DNA of 64,000 nucleotides from Hydractinia symbiolongicarpus (taxonomy: Eukaryota > Cnidaria > Hydrozoa > Anthoathecata > Hydractiniidae), in assembly GCF_029227915.1 (NCBI RefSeq), contig NC_079884.1:6636001-6700000 (forward strand). Direction: 5' to 3'. Under the pieces are notes generated by a model. It searched no databases and was not told the origin of the DNA. It was given only the letters and a program-made list of their open reading frames with translations. Of the stretch, positions 23,488 to 35,770 are shown one piece after another. Position numbers and translations under genes: made by a program. Position 1 is the first letter of the stretch; each line of letters begins with the position of its first letter.

Positions 23488-26099
23488 TAGTCAATCGTTT
23501 CACTGTTAAAAGCGATGCAACCTAGTAATATCAGATAAATATCGCTAAATACATGTTGGTACGAACATGTGACCCAACCGTTGAAGCTCAAACGGACTGA
23601 CACCGTTAGAAAGTCAATGAAATGTAGTTTTTGAAACTGTCGCTATTCTTTAAGCGCGCGATAACGGCTAGGATTGGCCCCACAGCAAAAAATGACTTTT
23701 TTATCTTAATTTTTAATTGAAGCGCTACCACAGCGTCCAGTGTAATCGGTGAGTTTCGGCAATCATGTCAAATTAACAAGAATGTTATTTCTTGGAGTCC
23801 AATTGTCTCATTTATCACATTTATCAGGTAAAAGTCCAAAATCAGTTCAATTAAGTCCCACAGTCAATCGTTTCACTGTTAAAAGCGATACAACCTAGTA
23901 ATAACGGAAAGATATCACGAAATACATGTTGGTAAGAATATGTGCCTCAACCGTTGTAACTCAAACGGATTGATACTGTTGGAAAGTCAATGAAATGTAC
24001 TTTTTGAAATTGTCTCTATTTCTTCAGCGCGGGATAACGGCTAGGATTGGTCCCACAGGAAAAAATGACTTTTTTGTCTTAATTTTTAATTGAAGCGCTA
24101 CCACAGCACCCAGTGTAATCGCTGAGTTTCGGCAATCATTTCATATTAAGAAGAATGTTATTTCTTGGAGTCCAATTGTCTCACTTTCACATTTATAAAG
24201 TCACAGTCCATAATCAGTTCAATTAAGTCCCACTGTTAATGGTTTCACTGTTAAAAGCCTTACAACCAAGTAATGTCAGAAAAAGTATCGCTAAATACAT
24301 GGTAGTACGAATATGTGACCCAACCGTTGTAACTCAAACGGATTGACACCGTAAGGAAGTCAATGAAATGTAGGTTTTGCAACTGTCGCTATTTCTTCAG
24401 CGTGCCATAACGGATAGGATTGGTCCCACAGTAAAGAACGATTCATTTAACTTAATTTTTTAAATGAAGCGCTACCACAACGCCCAGTGTAATCGCTGAT
24501 TTCCGGCAATCACGTCAAATTAAGAAGAATGTTTTTTCTTGGAGTCCATTTGTGTCATTTATCACATTGATCAGGTCACAGTCCAGAGTTAGTTCAATTA
24601 AGTCCCACAGTCAATCGTTTCACTGTTAAAAGCGATGCAACCTAGTAATATCAGATAAATATCGCTAAATACATGTTGGTACGAATATGTGACCCACCCG
24701 TTGAAACTCAAACGGACCGACACCGTTAGAAAGTCAATGAAATGTAGTTTTTGAAACTGTCGCTATTTCTTAAGCACGCGATAACGGCTAGGATTGGTCC
24801 CACAGTAAAAAATGACTTTTTTATCTTAATTTTTAATTGAAGCGCTACCACAGCGCCCAGTGTAATCGCTGAGTTTCGGCAATCATTTCATATTAAGAAC
24901 AATGTTATTTCTTGGAGTCCAATTGTCTCACTTTCACATTCATAAGGTCACAGTCCATAATCAGTTCTATTAAGTCCCACAGTCAATGGTTTCACTGTTA
25001 AAAGCCATACAACCTAGTAAGATCAGAAAAAGTATCGCTAAATACATGTTGGTACGAATATGTGACCCAACCGTTGTAACTCAAACGGATTGACACCGTA
25101 AGAAAGTCAATGAAATGTAGGTTTTGAAACTGTCGCTATTTCCTCAGCGTGCAATAACGGATAGGATTGGTCTCACAGTAAAGAACGACTCATTTATCTA
25201 AATTTTTAAATGAAGCGCTAACACAACGCCCAGTGTAATCGGTGATTTGCGGCAATCACGTCAAATTAAGAAGAATGTTTTTTCTTGGAGTCCATTTGTG
25301 TCATTTATCACATTGATCAGGTCACAGTCCAGAGTTAGTTCAATTAAGTCCCACAGTCAATCGTTTCACTGTTAAAAGCGATGCAACCTAGTAATATCAG
25401 ATAAATATCGCTAAATACATGTTGGTACGAACATGTGACCCAACCGTTGAAGCTCAAACGGACTGACACAGTTAGAAAGTCAATGAAATGTAGTTTTTGA
25501 AACTGTCGCTATTCTTTAAGCGCGCGATAACGGCTAGGATTGGCCCCACAGTAAAAAATGACTTTTTTATCTTAATTTTTAATTGAAGCGCTACCACAGC
25601 GTCCAGTGTAATCGCTGAGTTTCGGCAATCATGTCAAATTAACAAGAATGTTATTTCTTGGAGTCCAATTGTCTCATTTATCACATTTATCAGGTAAAAG
25701 TCCAAAATCAGTTCAATTAAGTCCCACAGTCAATCGTTTCACTGTTAAAAGCGATACAACCTAGTAATAACGGAAAGATATCACGAAATACATGTTGGTA
25801 AGAATATGTGCCTCAACCGTTGCAACTCAAACGGATTGATACTGTTGGAAAGTCAATGAAATGTACTTTTTGAAATTGTCTCTATTTCTTCAGCGCGGGA
25901 TAACGGCTAGGATTGGTCCCACAGTAAGAAATGACTTATTTATCTAAATTTCTAAATGAAGCGCTACCACAGCGCCCAGTGTAACTGCTGAGTTTCGGCA
26001 ATCATTTCATATTAAGAAGAATGTTTTTTCTTGTAGTCCATTTCTATCATTTATCACATTGATCAGGTCACAGTCCAGAGTTAGTTCAATTAAGTCCCA
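23488..26099 (+). repeat. Five-monomer HOR, A-C-B-A-B, period about 1866 bp
   Basis: Units start at 23488 (A), 23861 (C), 24232 (B), 24608 (A), 24980 (B), then 25354 (A) and 25727 (C). The A units at 23488 and 25354 share GTACGAACATGTG, GTTGAAGCTCAAACGG and GGCCCCACAG variants seen together only there, 1866 bp apart. The second copy is cut off after two units by the following tetramer block. Confidence 0.82.
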
Positions 26100-29081
26100 C
26101 AGTCAATCGTTTCACTGTTAAAAGCGATGCAACCTAGTAATATCAGATAAATATCGCTAAATACATGTTGGTACGAATATGTGACCCAACCGTTGAAACT
26201 CAAACGGACCGACACCGTTAAAAAGTCAATGAAATGTAGTTTTTGAAACTGTCGCTATTTCTTAAGCACGCGATAACGGCTAGGATTGGTCCCACAGTAA
26301 AAAATGACTTTTTTATATTAATTTTCAATTGAAGCGCTACCACAGCGCCCAGTGTAATCGCTGAGTTTCGGCAATCATTTCATATTAAGAAGAATGTTAT
26401 TTCTTGGAGTCCAATTGTCTCACTTTCACATTAATAAGGGCACAGTCCGTAATAAGTTCAATTAAGTCCCACAGTCAATGTTTTCATTGTTAAAAGCCAT
26501 ACAACCTAGTAATATCAGAAAAAGTATCGCTAAATACATGGTAGTACGAATATGTGACCCAACCGTTGTAACTCAAACGGATTGACACCGTAAGGAAGTC
26601 AATGAAATGTAGGTTTTGCAACTGTCGCTATTTCTTCAGCGTGCCATAACGGATAGGATTGGTCCCACAGTAAAGATCGATTCATTTATCTAAATTTTTA
26701 AATGAAGCGCTACCACAACGCCCAGTGTAATCGCTGATTTCCGGCAATCACGTCAAATTAAGAAGAATGTTTTTTCTTGGAGTGCATTTGTGTCATTTAT
26801 CACATTGATCAGGTCACAGTCCAGAGTTAGTTCAATTAAGACCGACAGTCAATCGTTTCACTGTTAAAAGCGATGCAACCTAGTAATATCAGATAAATAT
26901 CGCTAAATACATGTTGGTACGAATATGTGACCCAACCGGTGTAACTCAAACGGATTGACACCGTAAGAAAGTCAATGAAATGTAGTTTTTGAAACTGTCG
27001 CTATTTCCTCAGCGTGCAATAACGGATAGGATTGGTGCCACAGTAAAGAACGACTCATTTATCTAAATTTTTAAATGAAGCGCTAACACAACGCCCAGTG
27101 TAATCGCTGATTTGCGGCAATCACGTCAAATTAAGAAGAATGTTTTTTCTTGGAGTCCATTTGTGTCATTTATCACATTGATCAGGTCACAGTCCAGAGT
27201 TAGTTCATTTAAGTCCCAAAGTCAATCGTTTCACTGTTAAAAGCGATGCAACCTAGTAATATCAGATAAATATCGCTAAATACATGTTGGTACAAACATG
27301 TGACCCAACCGTTGAAGCTCAAACGGACTGACACCGTTAGAAAGTCAATGAAATGTAGTTTTTGAAACTGTCGCTATTCCTTAAGCGCGCGATAACGGCT
27401 AGGATTGGTCCCACAGAAAAAATGACTTTTTTTATCTTAATTTTTAATTGAAGCGCTACCACAGCGTCCAGTGTAATCGCTGAGTTTCGGCAATCATGTC
27501 AAATTAACAAGAATGTTTTTTCTTGGAGTCCATTTCTATCATTTATCACATTGATCAGGTCACAGTCCAGAGTTAGTTCAATTAAGTCCCACAGTCAATC
27601 GTTTCACTGTTAAAAGCGATGCAACCTAGTAATATCAGATAAATATCGCTAAATACATGTTGGTACGAATATGTGACCCAACCGTTGAAACTCAAACGGA
27701 CCGACACCGTTAAAAAGTCAATGAAATGTAGTTTTTGAAACTGTCGCTATTTCTTAAGCACGCGATAACGGCTAGGATTGGTCCCACAGTAAAAAATGAC
27801 TTTTTTATCTTAATTTTCAATTGAAGCGCTACCACAGCGCCCAGTGTAATCGCTGAGTTTCGGCAATCATTTCATAGTAAGAAGAATGTTATTTCTTGGA
27901 GTCCAATTGTCTCACTTTCACATTTGTAAGGGCACAGTCCGTAATAAGTTCAATTAAGTCCCACAGTCAATGTTTTCATTGTTAAAAGCCATACAACATA
28001 GTAATATCAGAAAAAGTATCGCTAAATACATGGTAGTACGAATATGTGACCCAACCGTTGTAACTCAAACGGATTGACACCGTAAGGAAGTCAATGAAAT
28101 GTAGGTTTTGCAACTGTCGCTATTTCTTCAGCGTGCCATAACGGATAGGATTGGTCCCACAGTAAAGATCGATTCATTTATCTAAATTTTTAAATGAAGC
28201 GCTACCACAACGCCCAGTGTAATCGCTGATTTCCGGCAATCACGTCAAATTAAGAAGAATGTTTTTTCTTGGAGTGCATTTGTGTCATTTATCACATTGA
28301 TCAGGTCACAGTCCAGAGTTAGTTCAATTAATACCGACAGTCAATCGTTTCACTGTTAAAAGCGATGCAACCTAGTAATATCAGATAAATATCGCTAAAT
28401 ACATGTTGGTACGAATATGTGACCCAACCGTTGTAACTCAAACGGATTGACACCGTAAGAAAGTCAATGAAATGTACTTTTTGAAATTGTCTCTATTTCT
28501 TCAGCGCGGGATAACGGCTAGGATTGGTGCCACAGTAAAGAACGACTCATTTATCTAAATTTTTAAATGAAGCGCTAACACAACGCCCAGTGTAATCGCT
28601 GATTTGCGGCAATCACGTCAAATTAAGAAGAATGTTTTTTCTTGGAGTCCATTTGTGTCATTTATCACATTGATCAGGTCACAGTCCAGAGTTAGTTCAA
28701 TTAAGTCCCACAGTCAATCGTTTCACTGTTAAAAGCGATGCAACCTAGTAATATCAGATAAATATCGCTAAATACATGTTGGTACGAATATCTGACCCAA
28801 CCGTTGAAACTCAAACGGACCGACACCGTTAAAAAGTCAATGAAATGTAGTTTTTGAAACTGTCGCTATTTCTTAAGCACGCGATAATGGCTAGGATTGG
28901 TCCCACAGTAAAATATGAATTTTTATCTTAATTTTTAATTGAAGCGCTACCACAGCGCCCAGTGTAATCGCTGAGTTTCGGCAATCATTTCATATTAAGA
29001 AGAATGTTATTTCTTGGAGTCCAATTGTCTCACTTTCACATTTATAAGGTCACAGTCCATAATCAGTTCAATTAAGTCCCA
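26100..29081 (+). repeat. Four-monomer HOR, A-B-A-A, two copies of 1492 bp
   Basis: Units start at 26100 (A), 26472 (B), 26846 (A), 27219 (A), then 27592, 27964, 28338 and 28711 in the same order, shifted by 1492 bp. Shared private markers include GGCACAGTCCGTAATAAG, ACATGGTAGTACGAATATG, GTTTTGCAACTGTCGC and a GACAGTCAAT landmark preceded by ACC. Substitution differences between the copies are few. Confidence 0.85.
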
Positions 29082-30555
29082 CAGTCAATCGTTGCAACTC
29101 AAACGGATTGATACTGTTGGAAAGTCAATGAAATGTACTTTTTGAAATTGTCTCTATTTCTTCAGCGCGGGATAACGGCTAGGATTGGTCCCACAGTAAG
29201 AAATGACTTATTTATCTAAATTTTTAAATGAAGCGCTACCACAGCGCCCAGTGTAACTGCTGAGTTTCGGCAATCATTTCATATTAAGAAGAATGTTTTT
29301 TCTTGGAGTCCATTTCTGTCATTTATCACATTGATCAGGTCACAGTCCAGAGTTAGTTCAATTAAGTCCCACAGTCAATCGTTTCACTGTTAAAAGCGAT
29401 GCAACCTAGTAATATCAGATAAATATCGCTAAATACATGTTGGTACGAATATGTGACCCAACCGTTGTAACTCAAACGGATTGACACCGTAAGAAAGTCA
29501 ATGAAATGTAGTTTTTGAAACTGTCGCTATTTCCTCAGCGTGCAATAACGGATAGGATTGGTGCCACAGTAAAGAACGACTCATTTATCTAAATTTTTAA
29601 ATGAAGCGCTAACACAACGCCCAGTGTAATCGCTGATTTGCGGCAATCACGTCAAATTAAGAAGAATGTTTTTTCTTGGAGTCCATTTGTGTCATTTATC
29701 ACATTGATCAGGTCACAGTCCAGAGTTAGTTCATTTAAGTCCCACAGTCAATCGTTTCACTGTTAAAAGCTATGCAACCTAGTGATATCAGATAAATATC
29801 GCTAAATACATGTTGGTACAAACATGTGACCCAACCGTTGAAGCTCAAACGGACTGACACCGTTAGAAAGTCAATGAAATGTAGTTTTTGAAACTGTCGC
29901 TATTCCTTAAGCGCGTGATAACGGCTAGGATTGGTCCCACAGAAAAAATGACTTTTTTTCTCTTAATTTTTAATTGAAGCGCTACCACAGCGTCCAGTGT
30001 AATTGCTGAGTTTCGGCAATCATGTCAAATTAACAAGAATGTTGTTTCTTGGAGTCCAATTGTCTCATTTATTACATTTATCAGGTAAAAGTCCAAAATC
30101 AGTTCAATTAAGTCCCACAGTCAATCGTTTTACTGTTAAAAGCGATACAACCTAGTAATAACGGAAAGATATCACGAAATACATGTTGGTAAGAATATGT
30201 GCCTCAACCGTTGTAACTCAAACGGATTGATAAATATCGCTAAATACATGTTGGTACGAATATGTGACCCAACCGTTGTAACTCAAACGGATTGACACCG
30301 TAAGAAAGTCAATGAAATGTAGTTTTTGAAACTGTCGCTATTTCCTCAGCGTGCAATAACGGATAGGATTGGTGCCACAGTAAAGAACGACTCATTTATC
30401 TAAATTTTTAAATGAAGCGCTAACACAACGCCCAGTGTAATCGCTGATTTGCGGCAATCACGTCAAATTAAGAAGAATGTTTTTTCTTGGAGTCCATTTG
30501 TGTCATTTATCACATTGATCAGGTCACAGTCCAGAGTTAGTTCATTTAAGTCCCA
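29082..30555 (+). repeat. Rearranged block with one truncated and one enlarged monomer
   Basis: The unit at 29082 is only 290 bp long. CAGTCAATCG joins directly to TTGCAACTCAAACGG, deleting about 83 bp between two CGTT copies. The unit at 30118 is 438 bp long: AACGGATTGATA of a C-type unit switches at about 30227-30236 to AATATCGCTAAATAC. The ACATG...AACGGATTGA segment is therefore present twice. GATA is common to both parents at the switch. Intact A units lie at 29372 and 29745. Confidence 0.85.
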
Positions 30556-33500
30556 CAGTCAATCGTTTCACTGTTAAAAGCTATGCAACCTAGTGATATC
30601 AGATAAATATCGCTAAATACATGTTGGTACAAACATGTGACCCAACCGTTGAAGCTCAAACGGACTGACACCGTTAGAAAGTCAATGAAATGTAGTTTTT
30701 GAAACTGTCGCTATTCCTTAAGCGCGTGATAACGGCTAGGATTGGTCCCACAGAAAAAATGACTTTTTTTCTCTTAATTTTTAATTGAAGCGCTACCACA
30801 GCGTCCAGTGTAATTGCTGAGTTTCGGCAATCATGTCAAATTAACAAGAATGTTGTTTCTTGGAGTCCAATTGTCTCATTTATTACATTTATCAGGTAAA
30901 AGTCCAAAATCAGTTCAATTAAGTCCCACAGTCAATCGTTTTACTGTTAAAAGCGATACAACCTAGTAATAACGGAAAGATATCACGAAATACATGTTGG
31001 TAAGAATATGTGCCTCAACCGTTGTAACTCAAACGGATTGATACTGTTGGAAAGTCAATGAAATGTACTTTTTGAAATTGTCTCTATTTCTTCAGCGCGG
31101 GATAACGGCTAGGATTGGTCCCACAGTAAGAAATGACTTATTTATCTAAATTTTTAAATGAAGCGCTACCACAGCGCCCAGTGTAATTGCTGAGTTTCGG
31201 CAATCATTTCATATTAAGAAGAATGTTTTTTCTTGGAGTACATTTGTGTCATTTATCACATTGATCAGGTCACAGTCCAGAGTTAGTTCAATTAAGTCCC
31301 ACAGTCAATCGTTTCACTGTTAAAAGCGATGCAACCTAGTAATATCAGATAAATATCGCTAAATACATGTTGGTACGAATATCTGACCCAACCGTTGAAA
31401 CTCAAACGGACCGACACCGTTAAAAAGTCAATGAAATGTAGTTTTTGAAACTGTCGCTATTTCTTAAGCACGCGATAATGGCTAGGATTGGTCCAACAGT
31501 AAAATATGACTTTTTATCTCAATTTTTAAGTGAAGCGCTACCACAGCGCCCAGTGTAATCGCTGAGTTTCGGCAATCATTTCATATTAAGAAGAATGTTA
31601 TTTCTTGGAGTCCAATTGTCTCACTTTCACATTTATAAGGTCACAGTCCATAATCAGTTCAATTAAGTCCCACAGTCAATGTTTTCATTGTTAAAAGCCA
31701 TACAACCTAGTAATATTAGAAAAAGTATCGCTAAATACATGGTAGTACGAATATGTGACCCAACCGTTGAAACTCAAACGGACCGACACCGTTAGAAAGT
31801 CAATGAAGTGTAGTTTTTGAAACTGTCGCTATTTCTTAAGCACGCCATAACGGCTAGGATTGGTCCCACAGTAAAAAATGACTTTTTTATCTTAATTTTT
31901 AATTGAAGCGCTACCACAGCGCCCAGTGTAATCGCTGAGTTTCGGCAATCATTTCATATTAAGAAGAATGTTATTTCTTGGAGTCCAATTGTCTCACTTT
32001 CACATTTATAAGGTCACAGTCCATAATCAGTTCAATTAAGTCCCACAGTCAATCGTTTCACTGTTAAAAGCTATGCAACCTAGTGATATCAGATAAATAT
32101 CGCTAAATACATGTTGGTACAAACATGTGACCCAACCGTTGAAGCTCAAACGGACTGACACCGTTAGAAAGTCAATGAAATGTAGTTTTTGAAACTGTCG
32201 CTATTCCTTAAGCGCGTGATAACGGCTAGGATTGGTCCCACAGAAAAAATGACTTTTTTATCTTAATTTTTAATTGAAGCGCTACCACAGCGCCCAGTGT
32301 AATCGCTGAGTTTCGGCAATCATTTCATATTAAGAAGAATGTTATTTCTTGGAGTCCAATTGTCTCACTTTCACATTTATAAGGTCACAGTCCATAATCA
32401 GTTCAATTAAGTCCCACAGTCAATCGTTTCACTGTTAAAAGCTATGCAACCTAGTGATATCAGATAAATATCGCTAAATACATGTTGGTACAAACATGTG
32501 ACCCAACCGTTGAAGCTCAAACGGACTGACACCGTTAGAAAGTCAATGAAATGTAGTTTTTGAAACTGTCGCTATTCCTTAAGCGCGTGATAACGGCTAG
32601 GATTGGTCCCACAGAAAAAATGACTTTTTTTCTCTTAATTTTTAATTGAAGCGCTACCACAGCGTCCAGTGTAATTGCTGAGTTTCGGCAATCATGTCAA
32701 ATTAACAAGAATGTTGTTTCTTGGAGTCCAATTGTCTCATTTATTACATTTATCAGGTAAAAGTCCAAAATCAGTTCAATTAAGTCCCACAGTCAATCGT
32801 TTTACTGTTAAAAGCGATACAACCTAGTAATAACGGAAAGATATCACGAAATACATGTTGGTAAGAATATGTGCCTCAACCGTTGTAACTCAAACGGATT
32901 GATACTGTTGGAAAGTCAATGAAATGTACTTTTTGAAATTGTCTCTATTTCTTCAGCGCGGGATAACGGCTAGGATTGGTCCCACAGTAAGAAATGACTT
33001 ATTTATCTAAATTTTTAAATGAAGCGCTACCACAGCGCCCAGTGTAATTGCTGAGTTTCGGCAATCATTTCATATTAAGAAGAATGTTTTTTCTTGGAGT
33101 ACATTTGTGTCATTTATCACATTGATCAGGTCACAGTCCAGAGTTAGTTCAATTAAGTCCCACAGTCAATCGTTTCACTGTTAAAAGCGATGCAACCTAG
33201 TAATATCAGATAAATATCGCTAAATACATGTTGGTACGAATATCTGACCCAACCGTTGAAACTCAAACGGACCGACACCGTTAAAAAGTCAATGAAATGT
33301 AGTTTTTGAAACTGTCGCTATTTCTTAAGCACGCGATAATGGCTAGGATTGGTCCCACAGTAAAATATGACTTTTTATCTCAATTTTTAAGTGAAGCGCT
33401 ACCACAGCGCCCAGTGTAATCGCTGAGTTTCGGCAATCATTTCATATTAAGAAGAATGTTATTTCTTGGAGTCCAATTGTCTCACTTTCACATTTATAAG

Positions 33501-33906
33501 GTCACAGTCCATAATCAGTTCAATTAAGTCCCACAGTCAATGTTTTCATTGTTAAAAGCCATACAACCTAGTAATATTAGAAAAAGTATCGCTAAATACA
33601 TGGTAGTACGAATATGTGACCCAACCGTTGAAACTCAAACGGACCGACACCGTTAGAAAGTCAATGAAGTGTAGTTTTTGAAACTGTCGCTATTTCTTAA
33701 GCACGCGATAACGGCTAGGATTGGTCCCACAGTAAAAAATGACTTTTTTATCTTAATTTTTAATTGAAGCGCTACCACAGCGCCCAGTGTAATCGCTGAG
33801 TTTCGGCAATCATTTCATATTAAGAAGAATGTTATTTCTTGGAGTCCAATTGTCTCACTTTCACATTTATAAGGTCACAGTCCATAATCAGTTCAATTAA
33901 GTCCCA
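30556..33906 (+). repeat. Five-monomer HOR, 1861-bp shift, two partial copies
   Basis: About 30546-32053 recurs at about 32407-33914 with a constant 1861-bp shift. Landmarks: TACTG of the C unit at 30942 and 32803; TCTTGGAGTACATTTG at 31231 and 33092; GTTTTCATTGTTAAAAGCC at 31681 and 33542. Differences are rare, for example GTCCAACAG against GTCCCACAG near 31493, and CACGCCATAA against CACGCGATAA near 31843. Two adjacent A-type units with the private GCTATGCAACCTAGTGATATC string (32046 and 32417) lie at the copy boundary. Confidence 0.9.
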
Positions 33907-35770
33907 CAGTCAATGGTTTCACTGTTAAAAGCCATAAAACCTAGTATAATCAGAAAAAGTATCGCTAATTACATGTTGGTACGAATATGTGACCCAACCG
34001 TTGTAACTCAAACGGATTGACACCGTAAGAAAATCAATGAAATGTAGGTTTTGAAACTGTCGCTATTTCTTCAGGGTGCAATAACGGATAGGATTGGTCC
34101 CACAGTAAAGAACGACTCATTTATCTAAATTTTTAAATGAAGTGCTACCACAACGCCCAGTGTAATCGCTGATTTCCGGCAATCACGTCAAATTAAGAAG
34201 AATGTTTTTTCTTGGAGTCCATTTGTGTCATTTATCACATTGATCAGGTCACAGTCCAGAGTTAGTTCAATTAAGTCCCACAGTCAATCGTTTCACTGTT
34301 AAAAGCAATGGAACCTAGTAATATGAGATAAATATCGCTAAATACATGTTGGTACGAATATGTGACCCAACCGTTGAAACTCAAACGGACTGACACCGTT
34401 AGAAATTCAATGAAATGTAGTTTTTGAAACTGTCGCTATTCCTTATGCGCGCGATAACGGCTAGGATTGGTCCCACAGTAAAAAATGACTTTTTTATCTT
34501 AATTTTTAATTGAAGCGCTACCACAGCGCCCAGTGTAATCGCTGAGTTTCGGCAATCATTTCATATTAAGAAGAATGTTATTTCTTGGAGTCCAATTGTC
34601 TCACTTTCACATTTATAAGGTCACAGTCCATAATCAGTTCAATTAAGTCCCACAGTCAATGGTTTCACTGTTAAAAGCCATAAAACCTAGTATAATCAGA
34701 AAAAGTATCGCTAATTACATGTTGGTACGAATATGTGACCTAGCCGTTGTAACTCAAACGGATTGACACCGTAAGAAAATCAATGAAATGTAGGTTTTGA
34801 AACTGTCGCTATTTCTTCAGGGTGCAATAACGGATAGGATTGGTCCCACAGTAAAGAACGACTCATTTATCTAAATTTTTAAATGAAGCGCTACCACAAC
34901 GCCCAGTGTAATCGCTGATTTCCGGCAATCACGTCAAATTAAGAAGAATGTTTTTTCTTGGAGTCCATTTGTGTCATTTATCACATTGATCAGGTCACAG
35001 TCCAGAGTTAGTTCAATTAAGTCCCACAGTCAATCGTTTCACTGTTAAAAGCAATGCAACCTAGTAATATCAGATAAATATCGCTAAATACATGTTGGTA
35101 CGAATATGTGACCCAACCGTTGAAACTCAAACGGACTGACACCGTTAGAAATTCAATGAAATGTAATTTTTGAAACTGTCGCTATTCCTTAAGCGCGCGA
35201 TAACGGCTAGGATTGGTCCCACAGTAAAAAATGACTTTTTTATCTTAATTTTTAATTGAAGCGCTACCACAGCGCCCAGTGTATTAGTTGAGTTTTGGGA
35301 ATCATTTCATATTAAGAAGAATGTTATTTCTTGGAGTCCAATTGTCTCACTTTCACATTTATAAGGTCACAGTCCATAATCAGTTCAATTAAGTCCCACA
35401 GTCAATGGTTTCACTGTTAAAAGCCATACAACCTAGTAATATCAGAAAAAGTATCGCTAAATACATGTTGGTACGAATATGTGACCCAACCGTTGTAACT
35501 CAAACGGATTGACACCGTTAGAAAATCAATGAAATGTAGTTTTTGAAACTGTCGCTATTTTTTCAGCGCGCGATAACAGGTGGGATTGGTCCCACAGTAA
35601 AGAACGACTTATTTATCTAATTTTTTAAATAAAGCGCTACCACAGCGTCCAGTGTAATCGCTGAGTTCCGGCAATCATGTTAAATTAAGAAGAATTTTTT
35701 TTTAAAGTCCATTTGTGTCATTTATCACATTGATCAGGTCACGGTCCAAATTTAGTTCAATTAAGTCCCA
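33907..35770 (+). repeat. B-A dimer block, period 746 bp
   Basis: Units start at 33907 (B), 34281 (A), 34653 (B), 35027 (A) and 35399 (B). The private string CATAAAACCTAGTATAATCAG and the GCTAATTACATG variant recur at 33933 and 34679, 746 bp apart. The A units share GAAATTCAATG. The last B unit switches downstream into the AACAGGTGGGATTGG form that characterises the next block. Confidence 0.82.
35580..35595. repeat. GTGGGATTGGTCCCAC palindrome (example)
   Basis: A 6-bp perfect stem around TTGG. Elsewhere the sequence is CTAGGATTGGTCCCAC, with only GGA/TCC paired. The extended form occurs in the F and B units of the 35.5-42 kb block. Confidence 0.75.
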
